A stretch of 64,000 nt of DNA from Adiantum capillus-veneris (taxonomy: Eukaryota > Streptophyta > Polypodiopsida > Polypodiales > Pteridaceae). Below the pieces are notes generated by a model. That model saw only the letters and a list, made by a program, of their open reading frames with translations, did not search any database and was not told the origin of the DNA. Positions 21,474 to 34,235 of the stretch are shown piece after piece. Within the stretch, counting starts at the first letter, position 1. The number at the start of each line of letters is the position of its first letter. The stretch lies in contig CM043967.1 of NCBI GenBank assembly GCA_014529385.2, positions 133,951,182 through 134,015,181 on the forward strand, read 5' to 3'. The translations under genes and the position numbers were made by a program.

Positions 21474-22157
21474 TCAGCCCAAGGCATCGGTTTAGGGCCT
21501 TGACCAAGCGAGCCAAGGTGATTCCCCTCACCTGCCAAGTGCCAATAAGGCGCTAGGCCTCACAAAGACACAACATAACATATAGACTTGATTTTCATGT
21601 GCGAAGTAGAAAAAAATGCTACTTTTTCTTGACACTTTTTTGCTTCATTGATTCATTTTTTAGCACTTTTTTGTTTCTTCCAAGATGAGATGCTAATGGC
21701 AAATGGACAAGGACTAAAGCCCAATCATAGCCCTAGGTCATGTTAAAAATGAATGGAGTATTAAGACTATCACTAAGAGTTTAGGATTAGCAAGAACTGA
21801 TCCTACATTAACCTAAGGTTAATGCCAATTACCTATGATTAGCACACATTAAACCTAATTTTTTGATGAGTTAATTTCCACAAGCAAAGTGTTGAAACTT
21901 TAGGATGCGTAGCTTTTGAACATGAAAGAACCATAGCTTAGAAGCAAAATTTCACTTAAGCCAAGCAAGAGAATGAAGAGATGAACAAAAGAGAAAAAAC
22001 ATGGAAGGATTACACCTATTCATGCTCTTTTGAGCATCCTTGAGCAAACATCCCCTTTGTAGAGAGAAGCCTCTTGATCTTTTTATTTGCAAAAGAAGCT
22101 GATTTGAAGCTAAGGGTGAACACAAGCTCCAAAGCCTTTTATTGAAATCCAAAAGCC
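21474..22157 (-). other. Non-coding continuation of the retroelement interrupted by CACTA-1
   Basis: It begins with the second TCA duplication. AT-rich, with no supported gene or known motif. The join to the gypsy-like coding region at about 22158 is abrupt. Confidence 0.4.
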
Positions 22158-24260
22158 TTTTATTGTGGTTCCAAAGAGTGACAAGTCCATTCTAGATGAC
22201 ATTGTCAAGGGAATGCAAGAGCTAAAGTTAACTCTTACAAGGTTAGAAGAAAAGGGACAACCATCAGGACAATCTACAGGGCAAAGACCTCAAAATAGTG
22301 AAGGATTTGTAGATAGATGCAGATGGTGTGATAGTACCGACCATGGAAGGAGGTATTGTAAAAGTTTCAAATATGCTTTGACAAAGGAGATTGTTTTCTT
22401 TAAAGATGGCAGAATTCACTTGAGTGAAATAGGTAAGCTTTTGGGGACAAACTTTGGTAAAGGTGGGATGAAAAGAAGCTAGTTGAGGACAGGGCTACTA
22501 GACATCTCAATGGTTGAGGAAACCGCCTATGGATTGAAGGTATTAAAAAAAATGTTTAAATCTATGGAGCAACAAGAGCAACATGGGGTTCGGTTTGATC
22601 TAGCTACAATGCAAATGTTTCAAGATTTTGCGATGTTTATGCAGCATCAGCAAGTTGCAGAAAGGAGGGAGCTTTCCTCAACCAAAGCGCTTCAATATGT
22701 GGTGAAGAAAATGGACCAATTCAAAGGTAAAGATGTAACAAAGTATCTTTGTGGATATGTAAAGGAGATAGAGCTTCATCTAGTGCCCGCAGCAGAGATG
22801 GTGCAAAGTTTTGAGCTAGCTGTGGTTCCTCAGATCAGAGATGATGTAAGGGGAATTATAAATGAGCGTGGGGCAACTTGGGAAGCATTCAAATTAGCCT
22901 TGAAGGAAGAGTATTTCATGGAGGACTCGGAAAGGGTAACAAAGAGGACTTTTTTTAGAGTGGGTAGTTTGGCCAGAAGAGGGGCTTTCGCCTATCAAAT
23001 TGCTAAGGGAATTTGAATGCCGATATGATCAATCGTCAAGGACTAAAAAGGCTATGTTAAACTTAGAGAAGACAGAGCTCTTTTTGCACGCCACAGGTAA
23101 AGAGATTCAAGAGAAGTTAGAGATACTACTTGAGGATAAGGATGTGAAACAGGGTTTGAAGACCGATTGGAATGAGGTCGAAGACTCCATTTCACTGCTA
23201 GCTAAGCGACAACGACGAATAGACAAGATGATAGTGAACCATACTCAATCCCCAAGCGTTCGTGAGAGTCCCATAAAGCATGTTATTGTTGTTCCAAAGA
23301 GTGACAAGTCCATTCTAGATGATATTGTCAAGGGAATGCAAGAGCTAAAGTTAAAGATTACAAGGTTAAAAGAAAAGGGACAACCATCAGGACAATCTAC
23401 AAGGCAAAGACCTCAAAACAGAGAAGGATTTGTGATAGTACTGACCATGGAAGGAGGGATTGTGAAAGTTTCAAAGATGCTTTGACAAAGGAGATTGTTT
23501 TCACTTAAGTGAAACAGGTAAGCTCTTGGGGACAAACTTTGGTAAAGGTGGGATGAAAATAAGCTAGTTGAGGACATGGCTACTAGCCATGCTATCTCAA
23601 TGGTTGAGGCAACCGCCTATGGATTGAAAATGGAGCCTATTAAGAAGGAAGGAGTCAAGGTTGGAGAAGAAGCATCTAATGGCATCTGAGAATTATGGCC
23701 ATGGCGATAGAATCTTCTATGAAGGGTAAAATGACTAAAGAGGTTTTAGATGAAGCTGGAGACTGCATTCGGCTAGAAACAGGTTGGAACGACCCTGTAG
23801 ACTCTTTGTCAGTGCATGCATACATTGCTAAATTTCAAGCAAATGAGTCCATTGTCGAAGAGAAATGTAGGCATGAGAATGGGGATGAAGGTCCTTCAAA
23901 ACGGGTGACGAGGAGTGGAGGTAAAAATGACATAGTGCCTCCTAGATCACCTTCCGTGCAACAGATGCCTGTCCCTGAAGTGACTATGCAAGAAGCCTCT
24001 AAAGACAATCTGGCAAGGATGCAAAAAAAAATAAAGTAAAGGGTCCGGCCTACAAACTCCAATCTGACATAGAGGTGGAAATCGATCTCAAAATGGTTTT
24101 AGAAGAGAGGAATTTAAATAGTAAGGTGGAATTTACCTTGGGTGAAGTCCTTGGAATAGCAAAGAGGGAGTTCCATGAAGAGATAATTGATATCATCAAG
24201 AGGAAGCGGAAGTCTCTTACTGAATCTATCCATGTACAAGTGAAGAAGAGACTTTAAATC
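22158..24260 (+). pseudogene. Gypsy-like gag with internal duplication
   Basis: Open pieces at 22165-22482, 22483-23016, 23000-23485 and 23695-24039. The zinc knuckle is C-x2-C-x4-H-x4-C (CRWCDSTDHGRRYC, about 22318-22360). The 22483 piece is helical and charged (KYLCGYVKEIELHLVPAAEM). The segment 22160-22540 recurs at about 23286-23610 with many small changes and the zinc knuckle destroyed, so an internal tandem duplication of about 1.13 kb has occurred. Frameshifts and stops separate the pieces. Confidence 0.65.
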
Positions 24261-24349
24261 CATAGGGAGTACAGGTCTATTGCAAGCAAGGTGATGAAAT
24301 TGTTGTTGGATGCTATAAGTCTAGGGGAGGAGTAAAACATGTTCACTTC

Positions 24350-24920
24350 TTGGATGATGAAGATGAAGTCAAGACCACTCATAAGAGTTACTACTTAAAG
24401 AGTCACTATGCAAGAGCGACTACTGAGACCCTAGTAAAAGTGGAAGACTTAGAAGAGCCATATATTGCGTTGATAGATCATGGGTCAGGGATTAACCTTA
24501 TGTCCAAGAGTCTTTATCAAAAAGTAAAATGGCCAATTGATATAAATCATGGATGGATGATTCATGCAGCAAAAAATGCATCCGGGGAGCTGTACGGAGC
24601 TTGTCCAAATGTAAAGGCGACTATAAGGGATGTGAAATAGTACTAGAATTTCTTTGTACAGGAGATGTCTACATCCCCTCTTATCCTTGGGCAGCTATAC
24701 ATCACTGCCACTCATATAGAAACAAAGGTAATGGACGACGGGTCAGCTTATTCTAGGATAAGGAGCAAGGATGGGAAGCATGTAGTACAATTCCTTACTG
24801 CTTGTGTGGACCATGAAAAGAACCGTAAAAGTCTTAGAGAGCAACCCTTGCCAAAGACAAACAAAGAATTCAAGGACTACAGGGATATGAGGGGTTTTGG
24901 CCATGTACCATTGTAGAGAG
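24350..24920 (+). pseudogene. Gypsy-like protease region
   Basis: The sequence EPYIALIDHGSGINLMSKSLYQK is a retroviral-type aspartic protease. The active-site triad position reads DHG where DSG or DTG is expected. A stop at about 24640 and a frame change to 24665-24916 (SPLILGQLYITATHIETKV) show decay. It lies between gag and reverse transcriptase, as usual for this order. Confidence 0.65.
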
Positions 24921-25411
24921 GGATTGGAGTGGTACAAGAAGAGAAAAGTTCTCGCATGATGTATATGCAGAGGAAACATTTTCTATAGGTTCTTTTGGAC
25001 TAATAGACTATGGATCTATTGCTTTTACAAAGTGTGAGGACTTAAAACTGGGTGAACAACAACATGTAAATAGAGTACAAAGAGGTTTGAAGATAAATGG
25101 TTTGCTAGAAGATGATGAATGCATTGTAGGTATGTTTGATGAGTGTTCATTTGTGGATACTATGCAAGACTTGGAGTATTTTGTGTATTGCAATTTACGT
25201 ATGGAGAGGGAGGTTGTGAAAGTTTGCTCAATTGAAATGTACAAAGTCATTGAGGATTTCAAAAATTCTTAAGGTGTTGATGTACGAGTGGAAACTAAGT
25301 ATAAGTCTGTGGCAAAGAAAGTGAAACCAGTGGCATTACCTCTACCAAAAGATTGCACAAATAAGATGGAACAAGCTGCTTTGCAGCCTAGCCTTTGTGA
25401 CCTAGGCAAGA

Positions 25412-26521
25412 TTGAGATTCACACACGATTCTTTAAAGGAGTTGAAGGTTGGTTGCGAGGAAAGTTTGACAAAAGCTGAAAAGATATGCTTTGAATACAT
25501 GCTTGCCAAACACGGAAAAGCTTTTGCATTTGAGCCTCATGAGATATGGTGTCTTGGTCCATCCATTGTTGCTCCTATGGTGATGTTCACTATCCCTCAT
25601 GTACCCTGGAACTTGAGGCCTATTTCAGTTCCAAAGGCTCATTTGCCAAAACTCATTGAGTTGCTTAATGAAAAGATAAAGATGGGTATTTTGGATCCTT
25701 CTTGTGCTCCGTATTCAAACAGGTGGCTCACAGTTCTAAGGAAAAATGGTTCTTTACGGTTTATTCAGGATATACAACCTATAAATAAGGTGACAATCGG
25801 AAATGTGGCTATAGGGCCAGTTGTAGATGAATTTGCAGGAAGGGCAATATATTCTATGGGAGATTTTTATTCAGGGTATGATCAGTTCCAACTAGCAATG
25901 GAAAGCAGGGACCTTACTACCATGAGGATACCTTTGGGCCTGGTAAGGATGTGCACCTTACCTCAGGGAGCAAATAATTCAATTGCACATATGATGAATG
26001 GTATGAACAACGTCCTACGTGACTTCATACCTAAAACTACAATGCATTTCCTTCATGATGTACCAATCAAAGGATGTGATGTAAGTGATATAGATGTGGC
26101 TCTGGACTCGAGGGCGTGCCGCAAGTATGTGGAAAACCATATCACTGATTGTGATAAGATCTTGTCAAGGTTGGAAGAAGTGAACCTTACCTTGTCTGGC
26201 CAAAAGTCGGTGTTTGGTGTGAATGAAGTTCTTATTGTAGGACATATGTGTGGGCCATATGGTAGAAGGCCTTGTCCTGCAAAGATTGATGTAATTCAAA
26301 GAATGAAAGAGAAATGTATAAATGTCACTGAGGTTCGAAGGTTCTTGGGTAAATGCGTGTTTTATGTTATTTGGATTCCGCATTATGCACATGTAGCAGA
26401 GCCTTTGTATCAACTTTTGAGAAAGAACCAAAATTTTCAATGGGAAGAAATGCATACACATGCCATTCTAGATCAGAGAAGTGTGGATAGAGTAGATAGA
26501 GATGGTGTAGAGTTTAGGTAG
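25412..26521 (+). pseudogene. Gypsy-like reverse transcriptase, truncated
   Basis: 369 residues are open. Motifs in order: NLRPISVPKAHLPKLIELLN, GILDPSCAPYSNRWLTVLRKNGSLR (RT block 2), IYSMGDFYSGYDQFQLA, LGLVRMCTLPQGANNS and MHFLHDVPIKG, then NLTLSGQKSVFG and CINVTEVRRFLGKCVFY. The catalytic FxDD is FLHDV here, so one Asp is replaced by His. Family elements read about 400 residues further through RNase H and integrase. Here the sequence runs into a non-coding repeat at about 26465, and the last ~18 codons are that repeat. Confidence 0.8.
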
Positions 26522-27340
26522 ACTAGGTAGAGAGGGAGGATACATAGAGTGTAGATAGAGATTAAGTAGAGGATATATAGATAAGATTAGTATTTAGGAA
26601 GAGATTATGGTTTAGAGAGAGGTGTGGATAGAGTAGATAGAGGGAGTACAGAGAGTCTAGATAGAGAGACGGAGGATGCATAGAGTGTAGAGATAGATAG
26701 ACGGACTAGAGAGTGTAGAGATTTACCTCTATTTAGCGCTCTCTGTATGCTTAGAGAGTAGAGAGAGGGTAGATATAGAGACTATGTAGAGTATATATGG
26801 ATGAGATTAAGATAAGAGATTAGGGTGTAGAAAGAGGTGTGGATAGAGTAGATAGAGAGGATGTAGAGTTTAGGTAGACTAGGTAGAGAGGGAGGATACA
26901 TAGAGAGTGTAGATAGAGATTAAGTAGAGGGCAGATAGATAAGGTTAGGATTTAAGAAGAGAATAGGGTTTAGAGAGAGGTGTGGGTAGAGATAGATAGA
27001 GGGAGTAGAGAGTGTAGAGATTTACCTCTATTTAGCGCTCTCTCTGTGTTTAGAGAGTAGAGAGAGGGTAGATATAGAAATTATGTAGAGAGTAGATGGA
27101 TAAAATTAAGATTCAGGAAGAGATTAGGGTGTAGAGAGAGGTGTGGATAGAGTAGATAGAGAGGATGTAGAGTTTAAGTAAATTAGGTAGAGAAGGAGGA
27201 TACATAGAGAGTGTAGATAGAGATAAAGTGGAGGCTAGGAGAGAGACAGATAAGGTTAGGATTTAAGAAGAGATTAGGGTTTAGAGAAAGGTGTAGATGG
27301 AGTAGATAGAAAGGATGTAGAGATTAGGTAGAGCGTTAAC
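26466..27340. repeat. Purine-rich imperfect repeat, TAGATAGAG type
   Basis: GGTGTGGATAGAGTAGATAG recurs at about 26480, 26622, 26838 and 27141, with variants near 26980 and 27290. Longer units of roughly 300-360 bases alternate two sub-units, one containing ATTTACCTCTATTTAGCGCT. No coding capacity. Confidence 0.8.
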
Positions 27341-28500
27341 ACAACCTCGTCCTCCCAACCAACACCGCCTTGCACACACATCTAATCATTCACACAATTT
27401 TGACTTTGTTGAAGCTACCCACAACCCCAACTTTATCAAACTAGCCCAACCTCGACTCTGCACGAGCTGCCCTCAACTCTGAGACTCATCTTGAGCACCA
27501 ACTTTGACTCTATTCGAGCTGCCTGTGACTCTCTAGCAGTTATGATTTGAGTCTCTTCATATGAAGCATGTGCCTATCATGGCCACTCGAGCCTCATCTC
27601 AAGGAAATTCTACATTCTCCGGGGTCATGGAAACACCCCCAAAGACAAAAAACCTAACACATAGGTATTGAAAATGAAGTAGAGAAGCCTCGCAAGGAGA
27701 ATGAGGAGTTGAAGCATAGATTCATCACCATCGAGGCTCGACTCACCACAGTGGAGAACCACAAAAAGGAAGAGATGGAACATATGGAAATCAAGCTCAA
27801 TAACACAAAGGTGGAAGTAGAGATCACCTTCACAAAGGAGGTCAAAACCCAAGTGTAGGATACCATCTTTTGTAACATTGAAGACTGTGTAGTGTCCACG
27901 CCACATGAACGACAATGCCAAGATGATATCACCCTCAATGTTTGCATTAATAGGCTTTCAAGTGACTCGAAAGGGAAGGGGGACCTCAAACTCAATAACA
28001 CAATGGTGGAAGTAGATACCACCCTCACAAAGGAGGTCAAAACCCAAGTGCAAGGTATCATCTTTGGTAAGGTTGAAGATCGTGTAGTGTCCACGCTAGG
28101 TGAATGACAATGCCAAGAGGATATCGCCTTCAATGTTCCACAATTTCTTTGCTCACATCCAAACAACAACCCACATGGTACAATGGGGTCAAGCACAATC
28201 ACCTCTCTTACACACGAACGTCGCACCAACCATGTAGTCCTCACTTTCTAGACCAAGGAAGATTAAACCAAACTCCTCGAGCAATTGCGGCTTCTCAAGG
28301 ACACCAAATTTTGGTTTGAAGAAGATCTAACACCCGCCTAACTCAAACAGATAAATGAAGAACTCTAAAAGATGTGAGAAGCGCACTCAATAGAGAAATG
28401 GTCACTTTATCAAGAAGGTAAAGTCATTATCCAGGAGTTTTGAACTCCCAAACCGGCTTCCCTTTATCACACCTTGCTAGACCCTTACTCCTTAATTGAG
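27341..28500 (+). pseudogene. Degenerate coding-like stretch, perhaps retroelement gag (unrecognised)
   Basis: Broken plus-strand frames carry charged helical sequence. LNNTKVEVEITFTKEVKTQV (about 27800-27855) is repeated as LNNTMVEVDTTLTKEVKTQV (about 27990-28050), followed by QLRLLKDTKFWFEEDLTP near 28280-28340. The two related blocks show an internal duplication of about 190 bp. Stops are frequent. I do not recognise the family; a gag-like remnant is a guess from style and context. Confidence 0.3.
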
Positions 28501-29330
28501 ATGTATTCAACATTGGGGGGATCCACCTTTCAAAAATACCTATAGCACGTGCACTCAAGAGGTATCTTCAAAACCCCTATACATACACACACACTTCATC
28601 ATGAAATAAAAGACCCATCTTCCTTCATAAACCTGTAACTTTTTTCCAATTTCCCATTTTTAAACCCCTCTTGTACATGGAATTATTTAACTCTTTGGTA
28701 TATAAAATACCCCTCTGGGTGAACTCACGTGCTACACTTAAATATGTTTAGGTGGAGCCCCCGAGATCCAACAAACCCTTTATTCAAAAGGAACTTGGTA
28801 ATGTTTTGTTTTTGGTCCCATAGGTCATATCTAACCTTCATGGATGATAATTAAATCTATTTGTCTATCTATAGCTACCTATCATAGATGTCATAATGAG
28901 CAAAATGCATAATCATTGAGAATGCCAAATGGATGCCAGCACAAACATGGCAATGGCAATGGAAATGCTACAAAGTTTCAATATACGATGCTTATCTTAA
29001 AGTTTATGAGTGTGCTCCTAGTACTAGAATTATGATCATGCACAAAGGTTCTTAAGTCAATCATCGACTACATTAGCTTCCAAATCACTGGTTGATTGGA
29101 CTCACTCTTCAATCTTGAAGATGAGTATACAAACTCCCTACAATAGATAGAGCTCCCTTGTGAGAGAAGAGTATTAGGAAGAAGCGACCAATATTTGTTG
29201 ATGTGAACTATGTGCTAAAAGAAGATAGTCATAGACCAGATACCTTTATACATGTCAAGAATAAAGATGCTCAACTAGGCCATCCAAATTGGATGGACCA
29301 AATGATCATCTTTATTTTCAAAAATCCGTA
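28501..29330. other. No feature recognised
   Basis: AT-rich sequence without a supported gene, repeat or element end. Confidence 0.4.
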
Positions 29331-29334
29331 TAGC

Positions 29335-29601
29335 GATAATATGTGTGGTAATATGCGAGGTAATATGCGCGGTAATATACACGATAATATACACGATAAT
29401 ATGCATGGTAATATGAGAGGTAATATGTGCGGTAATATTCGCGGCTATATTACTGCTCCTATTACCGCGTACATTGTTGTCAAACCACTACCGCGTTCTT
29501 TGCCACTGCTATTGCCGCACACATAATATTTTCTCTTTCTATTTTTTCTTTGTTAATCCGCGGCAATGCTAGCGGTTCTAGAGTTTTCCTCTTATAGTGT
29601 T
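29335..29601. mobile_element. CACTA-type right end with 12 bp tandem repeats (CACTA-3, partial)
   Basis: From about 29335 to 29449 nine head-to-tail 12 bp units follow the pattern GGTAATATGCGC, then inverted ATTACCGC copies to about 29525. The sequence ends CCTCTTATAGTG at 29601, i.e. CACTATAAGAGG on the minus strand, a plausible CACTA terminus. The motif is that of CACTA-1. No left end with CACTATAAG was found, so the element is truncated or the left end is diverged. Confidence 0.55.
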
Positions 29602-30300
29602 CATTAGTTGAAAAAATGGTTCTCCCCCGAGGTGTTATGGGAATTACGAACCAAAGTTTTGGTTGGTGGATTGCTGGGATATAGATGACCTATAAAAGAG
29701 AAGCTCAAAGTGAATAACACTGGTATAATTAATGCTACAAGAAAATAAGAACAAAAAAGGTAGTTGTCACTCACCTGCTCACAATTGCGCGGTAAAACTA
29801 AATCGTCATACCTCCCTGTGTGATGTACACTAGAGTCCACCATGTAGAGGCCATTCTCATGCAGTCTAAACACATTTACAAACCATTTGCACTCGAAGAT
29901 GAAGGTATGAAAGGTTCTAAAATGAACCTTTAGTATCCTTTCAATAGTTCCACAGTACTTGGCTTCATCACCATCTGTGTCAAAGTTTGCCCATGATGGC
30001 ACAATCCATGGTGGTTCTTCACTCGACAATGTGGCGCGTACGAAAGTGACGACCCTTTGACCAAATAGAGTTAAAGGAAAGGCACTACAAAATAGGATAA
30101 TATCTATTACCAAATACGAAGAAAAAATCAAGAAAAAATTTATAAGTACTCTACCTTTGGTACGTAGCCTCCTGCATACTCCCATTCTTTGTTGGTGATG
30201 TCTTCTCCGCGCGCTTTTGCTTCTGTCATTCTCTCATGAATCCACTCCGCGTGTTGGGGACTCCATCGTTGCATAGCTCCAATGTTACAAGTTTTTTGGT
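29602..30300 (-). pseudogene. TNP2 C-terminal fragment (DUF4216) of another CACTA element
   Basis: On the minus strand: exon 30300 to about 30155 with WSPQHAEWIHERMTEAKARG and KEWEYAGGYVPK, a short intron, then RVVTFVRATLSSEEPPW and DEAKYCGTIERILKVHFRTFHTFIFECKWF to MVDSSVHHTGRYDDLVLPRNCEQ. A second intron lies at about 29775-29685. The last exon has VIYIPAIHQPKLWFVIPITPRGRTIF, parallel to VFYVPCMYRRRLWYVIPVTP in CACTA-1. It is cut at 29602 by the CACTATAAGAGG end. Intact splice sites and no stops suggest that this fragment is younger than its surroundings. Confidence 0.7.
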
Positions 30301-30760
<460 letters not shown>

Positions 30761-31030
30761 AAAGCCAGAGAGTTGACAGCGGCCTGGCATGGAGGGGTGC
30801 ACGCTTGAAGACAAGAGCATTGTCACAAAGCTGTGCGCGCTTGTCGGGAAGACACAAGGTCCTTGGCTGTGAGAGTATTGACAGAGAGGAGTAGTGTGAT
30901 AAATGCTATGTGTTGTGAACAATGGTGAAATTACAGAAGAAGAAAACTCAACGCTTGATTATTAACACCTTGCAAAATCCTCTTGCTGATGATCATTGTC
31001 AATGAATTTTCACGCCACAATGTTAAGGTT

Positions 31031-31125
31031 TGGGCGTTTTCCTTGCAGAGTCTACGCCGCTCTCTAGCTTGGGCATTTTTTCTGCACAATCAACGCCGCT
31101 CTCTCGCTTGGGCGTTTTTTGCTTC
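31031..31125. repeat. 39 bp tandem repeat, about 2.4 copies
   Basis: TGGGCGTTTT(C/T) starts recur at 31031, 31070 and 31109, each followed by CAACGCCGCTCTCTCGCT-like sequence. Confidence 0.8.
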
Positions 31126-33129
31126 CTCCTCCAATGATCTCCCCACATGGGATACCAATTATGGCACATACCACGAGGACAATCTTAATGGCCAACAACC
31201 TTGAATCATTACAGATATGTATATTTTAGAAGCATAATATGTCGCATTTCAAGCGAATATTTACATACTAGCAACCATTGGAAAAAGAGAACGGTTATGC
31301 GTAGCATTTATCCCACACATGAATAACTATAAAGATGATATTGTGCCCCATATTCACACTTTGGATGTGCCACAACACGACATCGACTCCCTCGAAACCT
31401 GCACATCCTCCGGCATGGGCCAACCTTAGCGAATCTCGTATACACAGTATCCTTTGTTTGAATCATCTTGAGTTACTTATGGCTCCTTCATAATGAGCAT
31501 CATATACATTTCATCGATTGACAAGCCTGCCAAGGCTTGCTTTATGCCATGCACAATCTCTAGGCTTTTATCAAAGGGTCGTCATTTGAAACACAATTAT
31601 CTCTTGTAGAGCTTGATCAGTTACTGAGTCCATTGGGATCGATTTTTTTGGATTCTTTCTCTGTCTAAGAGATTGAACGTCTGGTGAGAACAGTTGGTAA
31701 TATTTTTAAAGTCCTGAATACATGGAAAATTTCCCAATGGGAGCCATGGCATGTGGAACGATATGGTTTCACATGATCAAGCACTGGTGCTCCATCAGTA
31801 CTGTCTGCCCGTGAGATTTATAGCATGCGTCCACACACCTTCCACATTTGCCATTCATTGGATGATCTCTGCGTGCAAGTAATGCATTGGCTGATATGTA
31901 TGCGACCTGTGGAAGTAGCAACACAATTTGGACAAGCCTGTTTGCTTTTGCGCATGCAGCACAGACGAGCCAAATTACGGTAACATCTACGATCTGCAAG
32001 ATGTCCAAATCCTTTTAATGCTATCGCCCTTTACTAGCAAGGACTAGATATATCAGAGTTTCAAATTGCCTCATCATATTCATTGGTGTGCTCATCCTGA
32101 TCATTCACAATGCCATCTTCTTAGGAACCTTCTTCAACTTCAAAGGCACTAGCATAAAATTCATGTAGTATTTGAACCCTCGAAATTGGAAGAGTGATTG
32201 AGCTTAGCACAGAGAAAGGCACTTGTGAGATTCTCTTATGGTATGTACTGTACTTTTGGTCTTGGTGATCAAAAGACCTAGGTAGCTTCTGTCCATCTTT
32301 CTCGAGTTCGAGGACACCCGGATGCACAAACATAGAGGTCTTATCCTTGCTGAATGAGCACCTACCAATTTGATCATGTGAAGCTTTTAATGAATTTCAT
32401 AGACTTTGGTTCAGCCTTGAGTTCCTTTGTTGTATTAGCTCATCGACCACCTGCTTTTTAGTCCTCTTGGATGCATATAAACTTGTCCAGAACCAGTTTT
32501 TGACCAGTTGCATGTTGCCAAGAAGCCACAGTCATTTAGTGTTGAGAATGATTGTAAGAGCATTTGAAAGCACTCCTTCATGATGCATTTTTCTATAACA
32601 GTGTAAGGATTCTCTGATCCGTTCATGTCGCACATTCGTAGCAATTAACATGTTTTATGAACCACATCTTGAACTCAACACTTGCCAAACATTTCGTGTA
32701 CATTCTTGGCCTGAGCTAATTCTTCAATATCGCTATATATTTTCAAATTGCCAACATAAGTAATATCATTCCATTTACCTGCATCTCAGTGAAAGCATGT
32801 TAACCTTTCATGCTTTTTCATGTCCCGGACAATGCTAACTAGCAGAATTTTGACATATGCTAACTAGTACAATAACTTGAGCCACATCTCCAAGATCTAT
32901 GACATATGATATATCAATAGAAAGCACTTGAAACAAGGAATCCAAATGTACAACCTCCGACAAATTTTGATATTATTTGTAAAAAAATTACCGGACACCC
33001 AACTTTTTGAAGATGTGCTAACTTGAAACTGCTAACTAGCACAAAAAGCACGACAGGTTAACATGGTTTCACCCATCTACGTTTCAATAAATGAAAAGCT
33101 TTGTAATCATATTCATGTTCAGCAACAAA
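31126..33129. other. No gene recognised; possible remnant coding on the minus strand
   Basis: Minus-strand frames at 31769-32008, 32121-32333 and 32435-32644 have a non-repetitive, cysteine-containing composition, for example CGRCVDACYKSH near 31850-31815. Stops are frequent and no family could be assigned. No transposon motif is seen. It lies 3' of the PPR pseudogene and could be its decayed downstream part. Confidence 0.3.
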
Positions 33130-33634
33130 TCCTTCTCTTAGCGCTTGAATCTCAAAAATCTTGCTTGAATCTCAAAACTCCTGCTCTCAGCATATAATTC
33201 CAAGAGACCAAATTCTGAACAGGAAGCCGAATGGAAGCACACTTGAGATACATTTAACCAAGGAATTGCAAAGCGCAAGACAAAACTCCCACCCTTGCCA
33301 ACTCATCATGGATAATTTGCCTGTCTTCCAAGCCACTGGAAGCTCTCAGAATGTAGACGTAAAAATGACATAGCTTGGAAAAAGGCCTTTAGATTGAGAC
33401 GTTTCACTGCAGATCTTCTCTCTCCATGTTTGACACATCTACTACTCAGTACATTCCAAGAAACAGTGTTGCTAGCTCGAAGGTTGTCAAAATTTTGATG
33501 AGTTTTTGCATGTAGGCCTTGTTTGGCGTACACTTCAACTGGGTCTCTATTATTATGCATCAACTCAACTTGGTACACCTTACTGAGCTGCCACAAGCTT
33601 TCAATAGACATGAAAAAGTAACCTCATCTGGTAA
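33130..33634 (-). pseudogene. PPR (PLS-type) pseudogene, 3' segment, split by CACTA-2
   Basis: Reading down from 33634 on the minus strand: LPDEVTFSCLLKACGS, a canonical PPR repeat start. Further on are IHDELARVGVLSCAL and MYLKCASIRLPVQNLVSWN, all typical of PLS-class PPR proteins, which edit or process organelle RNA. Stops and frameshifts intervene. Joining 40235 to 33634 and dropping one TAA duplication gives QYEGFLPDEVTFSCLLKACG in one frame, so the two pieces were one gene before CACTA-2 inserted. Confidence 0.7.
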
Positions 33635-33667
33635 CACTACAAGAGGTTGTGTGCTCTTGTGACTCTT

Positions 33668-33840
33668 TTAGCGACGGAAATACACCGGATTTTTATAACC
33701 CACAGTGTCGCTAAGAGCGTCGATACGGGAACGTCGCTATACGCGTCGCTATAACAGTCCCTATAAGCGTCGCTATATAGCAACGATTATAGCGACGCTG
33801 CAGAGCCTTATATAGCGACGTTCAGAGCGACGCCCGAGAG
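33668..33840. repeat. Left subterminal TAGCGACG repeats of CACTA-2
   Basis: About ten copies of CGTCGCTATA or its complement, both orientations, in 170 bp. The motif differs from the GCGGTAATA type of CACTA-1. Confidence 0.85.
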
Positions 33841-34235
33841 GAAAAGTTTTTGGTGGCAGGGCATTCACCAATCAACCATATTGAATGTTTCATTAGTTGA
33901 TTCACCTTTGAAAAAAAGTGTAAGGGTAGATATAGACCCAAAATAGTCACCCACAAGACAATATAACCATTAACTCCATCATCCATAGTACGTATTGTTT
34001 GCACAATAAAGATACAAACTGACAAGCATGAATTGATGAAAGTAAATCAATGACAATTGTACACATAAGCAAAATCACTTGATTGTAAACTTTTCAAATG
34101 TAATAGTTATAAACCATTGTCATTATTTAAAAAATATACATGGTTTTCAAAAAGACGTATAAAAGTCGTCTCATGCTACATAAGCTATGACAAAAAGAAG
34201 CTAATGCTATCTAGCTATGGCTAAACTGATGTTGT

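Larger units (their letters stand above)
22158..26465 (+). mobile_element. Ty3/gypsy-like retroelement, internal part only, decayed
   Basis: Coding-like pieces in order: gag with zinc knuckle, protease and reverse transcriptase with the start of RNase H, all on the plus strand in several frames. No LTR, primer site or integrase was found. It stops at about 26465, where a purine-rich repeat takes over. Confidence 0.75.

Noticed and set aside
22158-26465. Endogenous pararetrovirus instead of gypsy element
   Set aside because: No movement or coat protein motifs were seen; the gag zinc knuckle, protease and RT order fits a Ty3/gypsy-like element.
29335-29449. Open frame with Gly-Asn-Met repeats
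   Set aside because: The frame is produced by a 12 bp DNA repeat (a multiple of three); no start context or homologue. The DNA repeat is the feature.
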